DNA from: Streptomyces sp. M41(2017)
Lineage (GTDB): Bacteria > Actinomycetota > Actinomycetes > Streptomycetales > Streptomycetaceae
Assembly (NCBI RefSeq): GCF_002078175.1
Contig: NZ_MWFK01000001.1
Span: forward strand, 5,332,001-5,396,000
Reading direction: 5' to 3'
Length of the DNA stretch: 64,000 bases
Positions 43,463-51,528 of the stretch are shown piece after piece. The translations under genes and the position numbers were made by a program. The notes under the pieces were generated by a model. That model ran no database searches. It was given only the letters and a program-made list of their open reading frames with translations, and was not told the DNA's origin. How positions within the stretch are numbered: the first letter of the stretch is position 1; the number at the start of each line of letters is the position of its first letter.

Positions 43463-44019
43463 GAGTCACTTTGCTGGTGGGGTGTGGTGTGCCTTCCCAG
43501 TATGGTCACCTCGCACCATGATCCGGGGACGTGGCCCCCTCGGGGATCACGGACCTCCGCCCTCGCGTGAATATGCGCGGTTTGCGGCGGATCGAGTCTT
43601 TTCCGTTCGGACCCGTGGTTGCGGAGCGCCCGATGGCCGGTCGCGGGCGGACGGGGGAGCCGGTCGGCGGCTCGGGGCGCGGACGGGTGGGGAGTCGCCG
43701 GGGCGGCTGTCGGGCGGGGTGCTGCGAGGGGCGTGGGTGGACCCCGGCCGGGCAGCCCGTCTGTGTCCAATTCCCGTCCGTCGCTGTTGACTTATGGTCA
43801 CCTTCGTTGGGGAAGTCGACAACTTCCTTGACCGTTAGAGTGGTTGACGTCCAGGTGTGTCGGTCACGTTTCGGGCACGTGAGGTGCGGGGTCTTGACGA
43901 CGATGGTGACATCCGGCTGTCATTACGCCCACGTTGTTCGGTCGAGTTGGTTTTTGATCGATTTTCCGGCCTCCGGGCCGGTCGTCCTCCCTGACCGAAC
44001 CCTGCCCACAGGAGCCGTC
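43463..44019. other. 557-bp intergenic region upstream of the sugar ABC operon
   Basis: An open frame runs through it but is not protein-like and has no ribosome binding site. It contains an AT-richer block (about 43790-43960) with TTGACTTA and TTGACC -35-like elements, the dyad GGAAGT-N5-ACTTCC at 43811-43827, and a second AT-rich patch at 43920-43970 just ahead of the binding protein gene. Confidence 0.6.
43811..43827. promoter_or_regulatory. 17-bp operator-like palindrome upstream of the sugar ABC operon
   Basis: GGAAGTCGACAACTTCC has perfect 6-bp arms around 5 bp and lies between two TTGAC -35-like elements, 193 bp upstream of the binding-protein ATG. Sugar importers of this family in Streptomyces are normally controlled by LacI, GntR or ROK repressors binding such dyads. 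No regulator gene is adjacent. Confidence 0.45.
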
Positions 44020-45330
44020 ATGCACCTTCATCTCCCGGGTTCGTCCGCCCCGACTCCCAGCCGCCGCACGCTGCTCCGAGGAATCGGCGGCGCGGCAGCG
44101 CTCGGCGCCGGCATACCCCTGCTCAGCGCCTGCGGTGACAGCGGCAGCTCGGCCGACCCCAAGACGGTCACGCTCGGCTCCAACGCCTCGGACGCGGTGC
44201 CGAAGAAGGCCTTCGCCGAGATCTACGCGGCGTTCAAGAAGCAGTCCGGCGTCACGGTCGACGTGAACACGAAGGACCACAACACCTTCCAGGAGCAGAT
44301 CAACTCCTACCTCCAGGGCACCCCGGACGACGTGTTCAACTGGTTCGCCGGCTACCGCATGCAGTTCTTCGCGTCGAAGAAGCTCGCCTCGCCCATCGAC
44401 GACGTGTGGGACAAGATCGGCGGCAACTTCCCGGACGCCATGAAGAAGCTCAGCAAGGGCCAGGACGGCAAGTACTACTTCGTGCCCCTCTACACGTATC
44501 CCTGGGCGATCTTCTACCGCAAGAGCGTCTTCCAGCAGCACGGCTACGAAGTCCCCACCACCTGGGACCAGTTGGTCGCCCTCTGCAAGAAGATGAAGAA
44601 GGACGGCCTCGTCCCGATCGCCTTCGCCGACAAGGACGCCTGGCCGGCGATGGGCACCTTCGACCAGATCAACTTCCGCCTCAACGGCTACGACTTCCAC
44701 GTCGAGCTGATGGGCGGCAAGGCCTCCTGGACCGACCCGAAGGTCAAGGCCGTCTTCGACCACTGGGCCGAGCTGCTCCCGTACCACCAGGACGGCTTCA
44801 TGGGCCGCACCTGGCAGGACGCGGCCCAGACCATGGTGGCCAAGAAGGCGGGCATGTACCTCCTCGGCTCCTTCGTGGCCCAGCAGTTCACGAACAAGGC
44901 CGACCTCGACGACCTCGACTTCTTCGCCTTCCCCGAGATGAACCCGGCCTACGGCCAGGACACGGTGGAGGCGCCCACCGACGGCTTCATGGTCAGCAAG
45001 GCCCCGAAGAACCACAGCGGAGTCGTCAAGCTCCTCGAATACCTCGGGACCCCCGCCGCCGAGCAGATCTACCTCAAGGCCGACTCCAGCGTGGTCGCCG
45101 CCTCCTCCAAGGCCGACACCTCCTCGTACAGCGCGCTGCAGAAGAAGGCCTACGAGATGATCAGCGGCGCCAAGAGCCTGACCCAGTTCATGGACCGCGA
45201 CTCCCGGCCGGACTTCACCTCCACGGTGATGCAGCCCGGTCTGCAGAAGTTCCTCCAGAACCCCAAGGGCGTCGACGGTCTGCTGTCCTCGATCGAGCGC
45301 CAGAAGAAGACGATCTTCGCCTCCGCATGA
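44020..45330 (+). CDS. Sugar ABC transporter substrate-binding lipoprotein
   Basis: The 436-residue protein carries a twin-arginine signal (SRRTLLRGIGGAAALG) and a lipobox LLSAC with Cys38, so it is probably Tat-exported and lipid-anchored. The mature part is a family 1 extracellular solute-binding protein (VTVDVNTKDHNTFQEQINSYLQGTPDDVFNWFAGYRMQ, YYFVPLYTYPWAIFYRKSVF). ATG at 44020 with AGGAG upstream. The downstream permease genes overlap by 4 nt each. It likely binds an oligosaccharide; identity unknown. Confidence 0.92.
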   Translation: MHLHLPGSSAPTPSRRTLLRGIGGAAALGAGIPLLSACGDSGSSADPKTVTLGSNASDAVPKKAFAEIYAAFKKQSGVTVDVNTKDHNTFQEQINSYLQGTPDDVFNWFAGYRMQFFASKKLASPIDDVWDKIGGNFPDAMKKLSKGQDGKYYFVPLYTYPWAIFYRKSVFQQHGYEVPTTWDQLVALCKKMKKDGLVPIAFADKDAWPAMGTFDQINFRLNGYDFHVELMGGKASWTDPKVKAVFDHWAELLPYHQDGFMGRTWQDAAQTMVAKKAGMYLLGSFVAQQFTNKADLDDLDFFAFPEMNPAYGQDTVEAPTDGFMVSKAPKNHSGVVKLLEYLGTPAAEQIYLKADSSVVAASSKADTSSYSALQKKAYEMISGAKSLTQFMDRDSRPDFTSTVMQPGLQKFLQNPKGVDGLLSSIERQKKTIFASA

Positions 45331-46307
45331 CCGCCGAGACCGACACGAAGACCCCGGAGGCCGCCGCCGTGCCGCCTCCGGGGCCCGCACACGAGCAGCA
45401 GCCGGCCCCGCGAGGGCGCCGGCGTCTGCTGACCCGCCGTGACCGCATCACGCTCGCCCTCATGGCGGGCGTGCCCACGGTCCTGCACGTGGCCCTCGTC
45501 TGGGTCACCGCCTTCGCCTCGATCGCCCTCGCCTTCACCACTTGGGACGGCATCGGCTTCGACTCCATCAAGTGGGTGGGCCTGGACAACTTCCGGGAGC
45601 TGTTCACCAACAACCCGCAGTTCTGGCCCGCCGTCCAGCACAACATCATCTGGTTCGTCGTGCTCATCCTGGTCCCGACCCCGATGGGCCTGTTCCTCGC
45701 GGTGCAGCTCGACAAGCGGATCCGGTTCAGCCGCGTCTACCAGACGGCGTTCTTCCTCCCGGTCGTCGTCTCGCTGGCCGTCACCGGCTTCGTCTGGCAG
45801 CTCGTCTACAACCCCGACACGGGCCTGATCAACAGCCTCGTGGGGGCCAACAAGCCCGGCCACTACATCGACTGGATCGGCGACCCGCACCTCAACCTGT
45901 GGGCCGTGCTCATCGCCGCCTCATGGCGGCACACCGGCTACATGATGATCCTCTACCTGGCCGGCCTGAAGGGCGTCGACCCCTCGCTGCGCGAGGCCTC
46001 GGCACTCGACGGCGCGAACGAGTGGCAGACGTTCAAGAGCGTCATCTTCCCGACGCTGCGGCCCACCAACACCGTCGTCCTCGTCGTCACGATCATCGAG
46101 GCGCTGCGCGCCTTCGACCTGGTCTTCGTCTTCAACAAGGGCGCCCAGGGCACCGAGTTGCTGTCGATCCTGATCACCAACAACATCATCGGTGAGTCCA
46201 GCCGGATCGGCTACGGCTCTGCGATCGCCGTCGTCCTGCTGGTCATCTCCCTCGCGGTCATCATCCCGTACCTGATCGCGACCTTCCGGAAGGAGCGGCG
46301 CGCATGA
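45327..46307 (+). CDS. Sugar ABC transporter permease (MalF-like)
   Basis: A 326-residue inner-membrane permease with a proline-rich cytoplasmic N-terminus and six predicted membrane segments. The EAA loop reads REASALDGANEWQTFKSVIFPTLRPT. The ATG overlaps the binding-protein stop (ATGA). No ATPase gene is in the operon; in Streptomyces such importers use the shared MsiK ATPase encoded elsewhere. Confidence 0.92.
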   Translation: MTAETDTKTPEAAAVPPPGPAHEQQPAPRGRRRLLTRRDRITLALMAGVPTVLHVALVWVTAFASIALAFTTWDGIGFDSIKWVGLDNFRELFTNNPQFWPAVQHNIIWFVVLILVPTPMGLFLAVQLDKRIRFSRVYQTAFFLPVVVSLAVTGFVWQLVYNPDTGLINSLVGANKPGHYIDWIGDPHLNLWAVLIAASWRHTGYMMILYLAGLKGVDPSLREASALDGANEWQTFKSVIFPTLRPTNTVVLVVTIIEALRAFDLVFVFNKGAQGTELLSILITNNIIGESSRIGYGSAIAVVLLVISLAVIIPYLIATFRKERRA

Positions 46308-47200
46308 GCACCCCGACCGCCGCGCTCGACCGGCAGCGACCCCGGCCCCCGGTCCGCCCGGCCCGCGTCCTGCTGCACGTGTTCCTCGTCGTCACGTCGC
46401 TGGCCTGGCTCGCCCCGCTGCTGTGGGCGGTGTTCGCGGCCCTGCGCCCGTACGGGGAGACCAGCGAGAAGGGGTACGTCTCCTGGCCGGACACGCTGAG
46501 CCTCGACAACTTCAAGAACGCGTTCCAGCAGTCCGACATGACGCACTACTTCGTCAACACGCTGATCATCGCGGTCCCGGCCGTGCTGCTGACGCTGCTG
46601 CTGTCGTCGATGGTCGCGTTCTATGTCAGCCGCTTCGACTTCCGGCTCAACGTGTTCCTGCTGCTGGTGTTCACCGCGGGCAACCTGCTGCCGCAGCAGG
46701 TCATCATCACCCCGCTGTACCGCATGTACCTGCTCGTCGACCTGCCCGGCGTCACGGCGAGCGGCAAGCTCTACGACTCCGCGCTCGGCCTGGTGCTCAT
46801 CCACGTGGCGTTCCAGTCGGGGTTCTGCGCCTTCGTGCTGAGCAACTACATGCGCATGCTTCCGGACGAACTCACCGAGGCCGCCCTGGTCGACGGCGCC
46901 TCGGTGTGGCGGATGTACTGGCAGATCGTGCTGCCGCTGTGCAAGCCGGCGATGGCGGCCCTGGCCACGCTGCTGTCCATCTGGATCTACAACGATTTCT
47001 TCTGGGCCATCGTCCTCATCTCGACCGGGGAGAACATGCCGATCACCTCGGCCCTGAACAACCTCTCCGGGCAGTACTTCACGGACCCCAACCTGGTGGC
47101 CGCCGGTGCCCTGCTCACCGCGATCCCGACGCTGATCGTGTACTTCGCGCTGCAGCGTCAGTTCGTCAGCGGCCTGACCCTCGGCGCCAACAAGGGCTGA
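46304..47200 (+). CDS. Sugar ABC transporter permease (MalG-like)
   Basis: A 298-residue permease with six membrane segments and EAA loop LTEAALVDGASVWRMYWQIVLPLCKPAM. The start overlaps the first permease stop by 4 nt. It completes a three-gene importer. A glycosidase gene, usual beside such importers, is not found within the operon or nearby. Confidence 0.92.
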   Translation: MSTPTAALDRQRPRPPVRPARVLLHVFLVVTSLAWLAPLLWAVFAALRPYGETSEKGYVSWPDTLSLDNFKNAFQQSDMTHYFVNTLIIAVPAVLLTLLLSSMVAFYVSRFDFRLNVFLLLVFTAGNLLPQQVIITPLYRMYLLVDLPGVTASGKLYDSALGLVLIHVAFQSGFCAFVLSNYMRMLPDELTEAALVDGASVWRMYWQIVLPLCKPAMAALATLLSIWIYNDFFWAIVLISTGENMPITSALNNLSGQYFTDPNLVAAGALLTAIPTLIVYFALQRQFVSGLTLGANKG

Positions 47201-47209
47201 GACAGGAAC

Positions 47210-47262
47210 ACGTCGTACGAGGGGCCCCGCACAGCGCCTGTGCGGGGCCCCTCGTACGACGT
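47210..47262. terminator. Very long perfect hairpin between convergent genes
   Basis: A perfect 25-bp stem (47210-47234 with 47238-47262) and a 3-nt loop, placed between the sugar permease gene and the convergent iron-permease-like gene. It should stop transcription from both sides. Confidence 0.9.
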
Positions 47263-47272
47263 CCTCGGTCTC

Positions 47273-47641
47273 TCAGGTCTCGTCCTCCATGCGGATCACG
47301 CTCCTGAGGTTCTTGTGGGCCGTGCCGGGTGCGCCCTCCTGCGCCTCCAGCAGCGCCGCGGCGATGGCGTCCAGTTTGCGCTGGAGGGCCCGCTCACCCC
47401 GCAGCTCGGAGTTCTTCAGAAGGGCGAGGAGCAGCAGCGTCACCGTCGTCATCGCGTCACCGGCGAGCAGCAGCCACTCCAGGGAGAGCCCGGCGAAGTG
47501 CACGGCGATGGTGAGGGACACCAGCACGACGCAGATGGCGAAGAACACCGGCGAGCTGGTGAAGCGCGACGCGGACTCGGCGAGCCGCTCGAACCTGCCG
47601 CGGTCGTCGCCGCCGCGGTCGGCGGGATGCTGGAGAACCAT
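47273..47641 (-). CDS. Low-affinity iron permease family small membrane protein
   Basis: A 122-residue protein matching the Fe_permease family pattern: FERLAESASRFTSSPVFFAICVVLVSLTIAVHFAG, LAGDAMTTVTLLLLALLKNSE, and LQRKLDAIAAALLEAQEGA. Three hydrophobic segments are visible in the first 80 residues. The start at ATG 47641 leaves a 2-bp gap after the CsbD-like gene, so the two are co-transcribed; an in-frame ATG at 47659 would overlap it. Iron transport is the family name, not shown here. Confidence 0.8.
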   Translation of the reverse strand: MVLQHPADRGGDDRGRFERLAESASRFTSSPVFFAICVVLVSLTIAVHFAGLSLEWLLLAGDAMTTVTLLLLALLKNSELRGERALQRKLDAIAAALLEAQEGAPGTAHKNLRSVIRMEDET

Positions 47642-47643
47642 GG

Positions 47644-47823
47644 TCAGCGCTTGGTCCACGTGCGCACGCGGTCCGTCGCCGTCCGGGTCATCTCCTGTGC
47701 CTTGCCGCGCAGTTGCTCACGGCGCCCGGCGCGTTGCATGGACGGGTCACCCATGGCCTTGCCGACGGACTCGGTCACCTTGCCCTTGAGCTGTCTCACC
47801 TTCGCGTTGCCCTTGAACCTCAT
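47644..47823 (-). CDS. CsbD-like stress protein
   Basis: A 59-residue charged helical protein: MRFKGNAKVRQLKGKVTESVGKAMGDPSMQRAGRREQLRGKAQEMTRTATDRVRTWTKR. The AKVRQLKGKVTESVGKAMGDPSMQRAGRREQLRGKAQE segment fits the CsbD pattern of general-stress proteins under SigB-type control. It heads a two-gene unit with the iron-permease-like gene. Confidence 0.8.
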   Translation of the reverse strand: MRFKGNAKVRQLKGKVTESVGKAMGDPSMQRAGRREQLRGKAQEMTRTATDRVRTWTKR

Positions 47824-48031
47824 CGTCGTCGTCCTCTCGGGGGCTCCGTGCCGCGCTGCGGCGTTACCCACCGTCTGGCCCGCGGACGGCCGCGCAAACC
47901 GGCCGCTGTCCGGTTCTCGCTCACAACGGCCGGGTTTCTCCGCGCCGCCTGCGGGGACCCGGTAGGCAAAGCCCAGAGCCGCAGGGAAGTCCGGTCCCGA
48001 ACGGGCCCAACACAGAAGGAAGATGAGCGTC

Positions 48032-48205
48032 GTGACCGCGGACAGCATGAGTACGAGCAGGACCATCATTCGGACCGAGACGGAGTGGGCCGAGGCGCGC
48101 CGTCGGGGGAGTGGTCCGCGGACCTGCGTTGCCGCGACCACCGAGCGGACGGCCCGCCAGGACCGGTCCGCCCCCGAGGCGAACATCATCCGCGGCGAGG
48201 ACTGA
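48032..48205 (+). CDS. Possible small protein of unknown function
   Basis: A 57-residue open frame from GTG 48032 to the TGA at 48203-48205. AGAAGGA lies about 12 nt upstream, and the frame is followed by a 17-bp hairpin terminator that would also serve the convergent DUF5709 gene. The product (TADSMSTSRTIIRTETEWAEARRRGSG and onward) is polar with no signal or membrane segment. It is too short for a sure call. Confidence 0.4.
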   Translation: MTADSMSTSRTIIRTETEWAEARRRGSGPRTCVAATTERTARQDRSAPEANIIRGED

Positions 48206-48232
48206 CCGCCGCCGGCACCCGGGCTTCGTACG

Positions 48233-48271
48233 AGGAGGGCGCGGACCCCGCACGGGGGTCCGCGCCCTCCT
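48233..48271. terminator. Hairpin terminator between the small ORF and DUF5709 gene
   Basis: A perfect 17-bp stem (48233-48249 with 48255-48271) with a 5-nt loop. Confidence 0.85.
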
Positions 48272-48310
48272 GCCGTGCACGGGCGGGCCGAGCGGCGGGC
48301 GGGACGGCTG

Positions 48311-48874
48311 TCAGGGAGCGGTGTCGGTCTCGGAACGCAGTCGGCGGATCTCGTCGCGCTGAGCCTGGCGGAGGTCCTCGTCCGCCGCGTCCTCGGGAAC
48401 GTCGTCCGGGACCAGATGCACGGCCGCCTCCTCCGCGGAGGCGGCGGCGCCGTCGATCCCGACGTCCTCGGCGAGCATGTCGTTCTCGGCGTCCGCCAGG
48501 GCGTCTCCGTCGTACGACACGAGGCGGCCGGCGCGGTCCGTGCCCACCTCGTCGTCCAGCGGTTCGCCGTCCCCGCCCTCCAGATCGCCCACGCCGTCGT
48601 CGGCGGCGTCGGGCTCCTCCAGCGCGGGGTCCAGACGCTCCTCGGCGAGCCGCTCGTCGAGCGTCTCCCCTTCCCGCTGTTCACGCTCCGTGGTGCCCTG
48701 GTGCTCCACCCCGAGCGGGCGCTCGGGCGGAGACCACCCCTCGTCGTAGGGGTCGGCACCCCGGTCCTCCAGCGTGTCCTCCGCGTCCAGGATGCCTTCG
48801 TCCTCGCGGTCGTCGAGGCCCTCCGGCTGGTAGACCTCGTCCCCCATGGTGTCGTCCTCGCTCTGGCTGCCCAT
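48311..48874 (-). CDS. DUF5709 family acidic protein
   Basis: A 187-residue, strongly acidic, apparently disordered protein: MGSQSEDDTMGDEVYQPEGLDDREDEGILDAEDTLEDRGADPYDEGWSPPERPLG is the DUF5709 signature. The C-terminal third is also charged, ending DEDLRQAQRDEIRRLRSE. The ATG at 48872-48874 is preferred. A SigB-like promoter lies 47 bp upstream. Function unknown, but the family goes with stress-response genes in actinobacteria. Confidence 0.85.
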   Translation of the reverse strand: MGSQSEDDTMGDEVYQPEGLDDREDEGILDAEDTLEDRGADPYDEGWSPPERPLGVEHQGTTEREQREGETLDERLAEERLDPALEEPDAADDGVGDLEGGDGEPLDDEVGTDRAGRLVSYDGDALADAENDMLAEDVGIDGAAASAEEAAVHLVPDDVPEDAADEDLRQAQRDEIRRLRSETDTAP

Positions 48875-48920
48875 GTCGTCAGCGACCTCCCGGATGGTTC
48901 GATGTGTGTCATCGCCCCGC

Positions 48921-48945
48921 GTACCCAGGCTCACCCAGCCCACCC
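48921..48945 (-). promoter_or_regulatory. SigB-like promoter of the DUF5709 gene
   Basis: On the minus strand GGGT (48942-48945), 15 bp and GGGTAC (48921-48926) fit the S. coelicolor SigB consensus GNNT-N14-16-GGGTAC. It points at the DUF5709 ATG, 47 bp downstream. Confidence 0.5.
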
Positions 48946-49090
48946 GTTCCGGCACCCCGGAACGGCACGACGACACGCAGAGTGACCGACCGGCGAGGGG
49001 CGATCCGAGGGTTTCACGTTTGATCCACGCCCGGGCGGTCACCCGACGTCCCAGCAGCTGATGTCGATCCTGATGGGGAAGTGAGCAGTT

Positions 49091-49264
49091 GTGGCTGGTG
49101 ACCAGAAGGCCAAGGCCAAGATGGAACAGGCCAAGGGCAAGACCAAGGAGGCCGCCGGGCGCGCCGTGGGCAACGAGCGGATGACCGCCGAGGGCCGCGC
49201 CGAGAAGGCGAAGGGCGACGCACGCCAGGCCAAGGAGAAGACGAAGGACGCCTTCAAGCCCTGA
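49091..49264 (+). CDS. CsbD family stress protein
   Basis: A 57-residue product of GTG 49091: AGDQKAKAKMEQAKGKTKEAAGRAVGNERMTAEGRAEKAKGDARQAKEKTKDAFKP. This is a textbook CsbD sequence, Lys/Ala-rich and helical. GGGGAAG lies upstream and a 16-bp hairpin follows. Together with the second CsbD-like gene, DUF5709 and a SigB-like promoter, it forms a small stress-protein neighbourhood. Confidence 0.9.
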   Translation: MAGDQKAKAKMEQAKGKTKEAAGRAVGNERMTAEGRAEKAKGDARQAKEKTKDAFKP

Positions 49265-49345
49265 CGCCGGGACGACTTCCGGCGCCGGGCCGCGCGACGG
49301 CCGCCCGGTGACCGGCCGGAACCGACGCGGTCGTCGGGCCGAACG

Positions 49346-49379
49346 CGGTGGGGCCCGTTCCTCGGAACGGGCCCCACCG
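49346..49379 (+). terminator. Hairpin terminator after the CsbD gene
   Basis: A perfect 16-bp inverted repeat (49346-49361 with 49364-49379) about 80 bp after the CsbD stop, before the MFS gene. Confidence 0.8.
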
Positions 49380-49518
49380 GCGTGTGTCCGGCGAGGGCCG
49401 TGACCCGGTCCGCCGTGCCGGCGTGGTGGGGTCGGGGACCGGCCGTCCGCGCCGTTCGTGTTGCCGGACGGCCGCTCGTACCCAAGATGGTGGTGAGCGG
49501 CGGAGAGGAGCCCCCGGC

Positions 49519-51042
49519 GTGGGAGCACGGCACACGCAGGCAGACGGAGGACGAGGAGACAGTTCGAAGGGGGCGGCCGAGGGAGCCGATCCGCGGCGCT
49601 GGCACGCCCTGTGGGTGACGCTGGCCGCCGGGTTCATGAGCCTTCTCGACGTCACGATCGTCGCCGTCGCCCTGCCCTCCATGCAACGGGACCTGCACGC
49701 CTCGGCCCCGTCCATCCAATGGGTGGTCTCCGGTTACGCCCTCACCTTCGCCCTGGTCCTCGTCACGGCCGGACGGCTCGGTGACGCGATCGGCCGACGG
49801 CGGATCTTCCTGTGGGCACTCGCCGCGTTCGTCCTGTGCAGCGCCTGGGCGGGCGCCGCGCCGAACATCACCTGGCTCGTCGTGGCCCGGCTCGCCCAGG
49901 GTGTGGCGGCCGGCTGCCTGGCGCCGCAGAACTCCGCCCTCATCCAGCAGATGTTCCGCGGAGCCGAGCGCGGCCGGGCCTTCGGCCTCTTCGGCGCCAC
50001 GGTCGGCATCTCCAGCGCGGTCGGCCCCGTCGTCGGCGGGCTCATCCTGAAACTCGCGGACGGCCCCGACGGCTGGCGCTGGATCTTCTACGTGAACGTG
50101 CCCGTCGGCGCCGTGGCCTTCCTGCTGGGGGTGCGCATGCTCCCCAAGGTCGCCCGGAGGCGCCGCGAACGGCTCGACCTCCCGGGCGTGCTGCTGCTCG
50201 GCTGCGGGGTGCTCGCGATGATGCTGCCGCTGGTGATGGCCGAGTCGGGCGGCGTACGGAAACGATGGTGGCTCTTCCTCGTCGGTCTGATCCTGCTGGT
50301 GGCGTTCGCCCGCTGGGAGCGGCGCCTCGCGGCGCGCGACGGGCAGCCGCTGCTGGACCCCCGGCTGGTGACCGGCACGCGGGGCTATGCGGCCGGAGCC
50401 TCCATCGCGGCCCTGTACTTCGTGGGGTTCAGCGGGGTGTGGCTGGTGTTCGCCCTGTACTTCCAGAACGGCGAGCACTTCTCCCCGCTGCGCTCGGGGC
50501 TCGCCGTGACGCCGTTCGCCGTGGGTTCGGCCGCGGCGGCCGTGATCGCCGGACGGCTGGTGGAGCGGTTCGGGCGGCTGCTGACGGTCTGTGGCCTCGC
50601 CGGCGTCGCCCTCGGACTCGGCGGTGCCGTACTCATCCTGCGCTTCGGCCCCGCGGACAGTGCCGTCTGGTGGGCGGCGCCCGCCCTGTTCGTCGGCGGC
50701 CTGGGCAGCGGCTGCGTGATCTCGCCCAACGTCACGATGACCCTGCGGGACGTGCCCGTACGGATGGCGGGAGCGGCCGGCGGTGCCCTGCAGACGGCGC
50801 AACGCCTGGGCGGCGCCGTCGGGACGGCCGCCCTGCCGGGCCTCTTCTACATGGTGCTCGGCACGGAGCACCACGACTACCGCTCCGCCGTCGCCATCGC
50901 CGTCGGGTCCGGGACGCTGGCCATCCTCTGCGCGTTCGCACTCGCCGTGTACGACTGGCTGCGCGACCGCGAACCCGATCAGGACCAGCCGCCCTGCCCG
51001 CCCGAGTGGTCCCACGGCCACACGCACGCGAGTCAGCCCTGA
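49519..51042 (+). CDS. MFS transporter, DHA2 (14-TM drug/H+ antiporter) family
   Basis: A 507-residue exporter with about 14 membrane segments. The first carries MSLLDVTIVAVALPSMQRDLHAS and the DHA2 motif QWVVSGYALTFALVLVTAGRLGDAIGRRR follows (motif A GRLGDAIGRR). Motif C is GISSAVGPVVGGLI. Start at GTG 49519 with GGAGAGGAG upstream; the frame extends further but is not protein-like. Such pumps export antibiotics or dyes; no TetR gene is adjacent. Confidence 0.9.
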   Translation: MGARHTQADGGRGDSSKGAAEGADPRRWHALWVTLAAGFMSLLDVTIVAVALPSMQRDLHASAPSIQWVVSGYALTFALVLVTAGRLGDAIGRRRIFLWALAAFVLCSAWAGAAPNITWLVVARLAQGVAAGCLAPQNSALIQQMFRGAERGRAFGLFGATVGISSAVGPVVGGLILKLADGPDGWRWIFYVNVPVGAVAFLLGVRMLPKVARRRRERLDLPGVLLLGCGVLAMMLPLVMAESGGVRKRWWLFLVGLILLVAFARWERRLAARDGQPLLDPRLVTGTRGYAAGASIAALYFVGFSGVWLVFALYFQNGEHFSPLRSGLAVTPFAVGSAAAAVIAGRLVERFGRLLTVCGLAGVALGLGGAVLILRFGPADSAVWWAAPALFVGGLGSGCVISPNVTMTLRDVPVRMAGAAGGALQTAQRLGGAVGTAALPGLFYMVLGTEHHDYRSAVAIAVGSGTLAILCAFALAVYDWLRDREPDQDQPPCPPEWSHGHTHASQP

Positions 51043-51260
51043 GAGTCGCAGGCGGCCGCGTGACCATCCCTCGGACCGGCCGGTGCGGGGTCCGGCGCAC
51101 TTCCGCGCCAGGCGCCGGTCCGGCACCGTCACCCGCGGCCGGAACCCGTCGCCCGGTCCCTCGCGACGACGGCCCCGCTCACAGCGGACGCACAGCCTCC
51201 GAAAGGGTCTTGCGCGGGTGACGAAAGCCCGCTGAGCCGTGGTCAATTCCAGCCGTTGTC

Positions 51261-51278
51261 TTGTCATCTCCATGACAA
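51261..51278. promoter_or_regulatory. Operator-like inverted repeat upstream of the M4 protease
   Basis: Perfect 7-bp arms TTGTCAT and ATGACAA around CTCC, 250 bp upstream of the start codon. It is AT-rich against its surroundings. Regulator unknown. Confidence 0.45.
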
Positions 51279-51311
51279 AGCGACCGGGCTGATGTCACTC
51301 TGCTGGCGAAC

Positions 51312-51333
51312 GTTCACGCTTCGTTCACACCCG
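51312..51333. promoter_or_regulatory. PhoP-box-like direct repeats upstream of the M4 protease
   Basis: GTTCACGCTTC and GTTCACACCCG are two tandem 11-bp units beginning with GTTCAC, the core of the streptomycete PHO box (GTTCACC repeats on an 11-bp pitch). Confidence 0.5.
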
Positions 51334-51528
51334 CACGTCTCTCGCCCCCACCACCATCCCCCACCCGTGCCTCGCGCACCCTCACGTTCCACGCGCCGCC
51401 GAAACCGCGTGTGTCCTCGTGCGGTCCGTCGTGCGGCGCTCCTTCCCGCCCTCGCCCCCGGACCGGCCTCACCCGCCGGCCCGGTGGCCCGGGCGCCCCC
51501 CGGGCCACCCCCGCAGAAGGAGACGACC

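Larger units (their letters stand above)
51043..51528. other. 486-bp intergenic control region upstream of the M4 protease
   Basis: No supported gene; frames here have poor codon bias and no good start. It contains an inverted repeat TTGTCAT-CTCC-ATGACAA (51261-51278), a pair of 11-bp GTTCAC direct repeats (51312-51333), and a pyrimidine-rich stretch down to the AAGGAG ribosome binding site at 51517. Confidence 0.6.

Noticed and set aside
43531..44019. N-terminal extension of the sugar-binding protein frame
   Set aside because: The extension is Arg/Gly/Cys-rich and not protein-like. The Tat signal and AGGAG both point to the ATG at 44020.
47824..48200. Minus-strand frame with a hydrophobic stretch (MMVLLVLMLSAVTTLIFLLCW) leading into the CsbD-like gene
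   Set aside because: It would fuse in frame to the CsbD-like protein with no stop between, and it lacks a ribosome binding site. CsbD proteins are small and the ATG at 47823 gives the right size.
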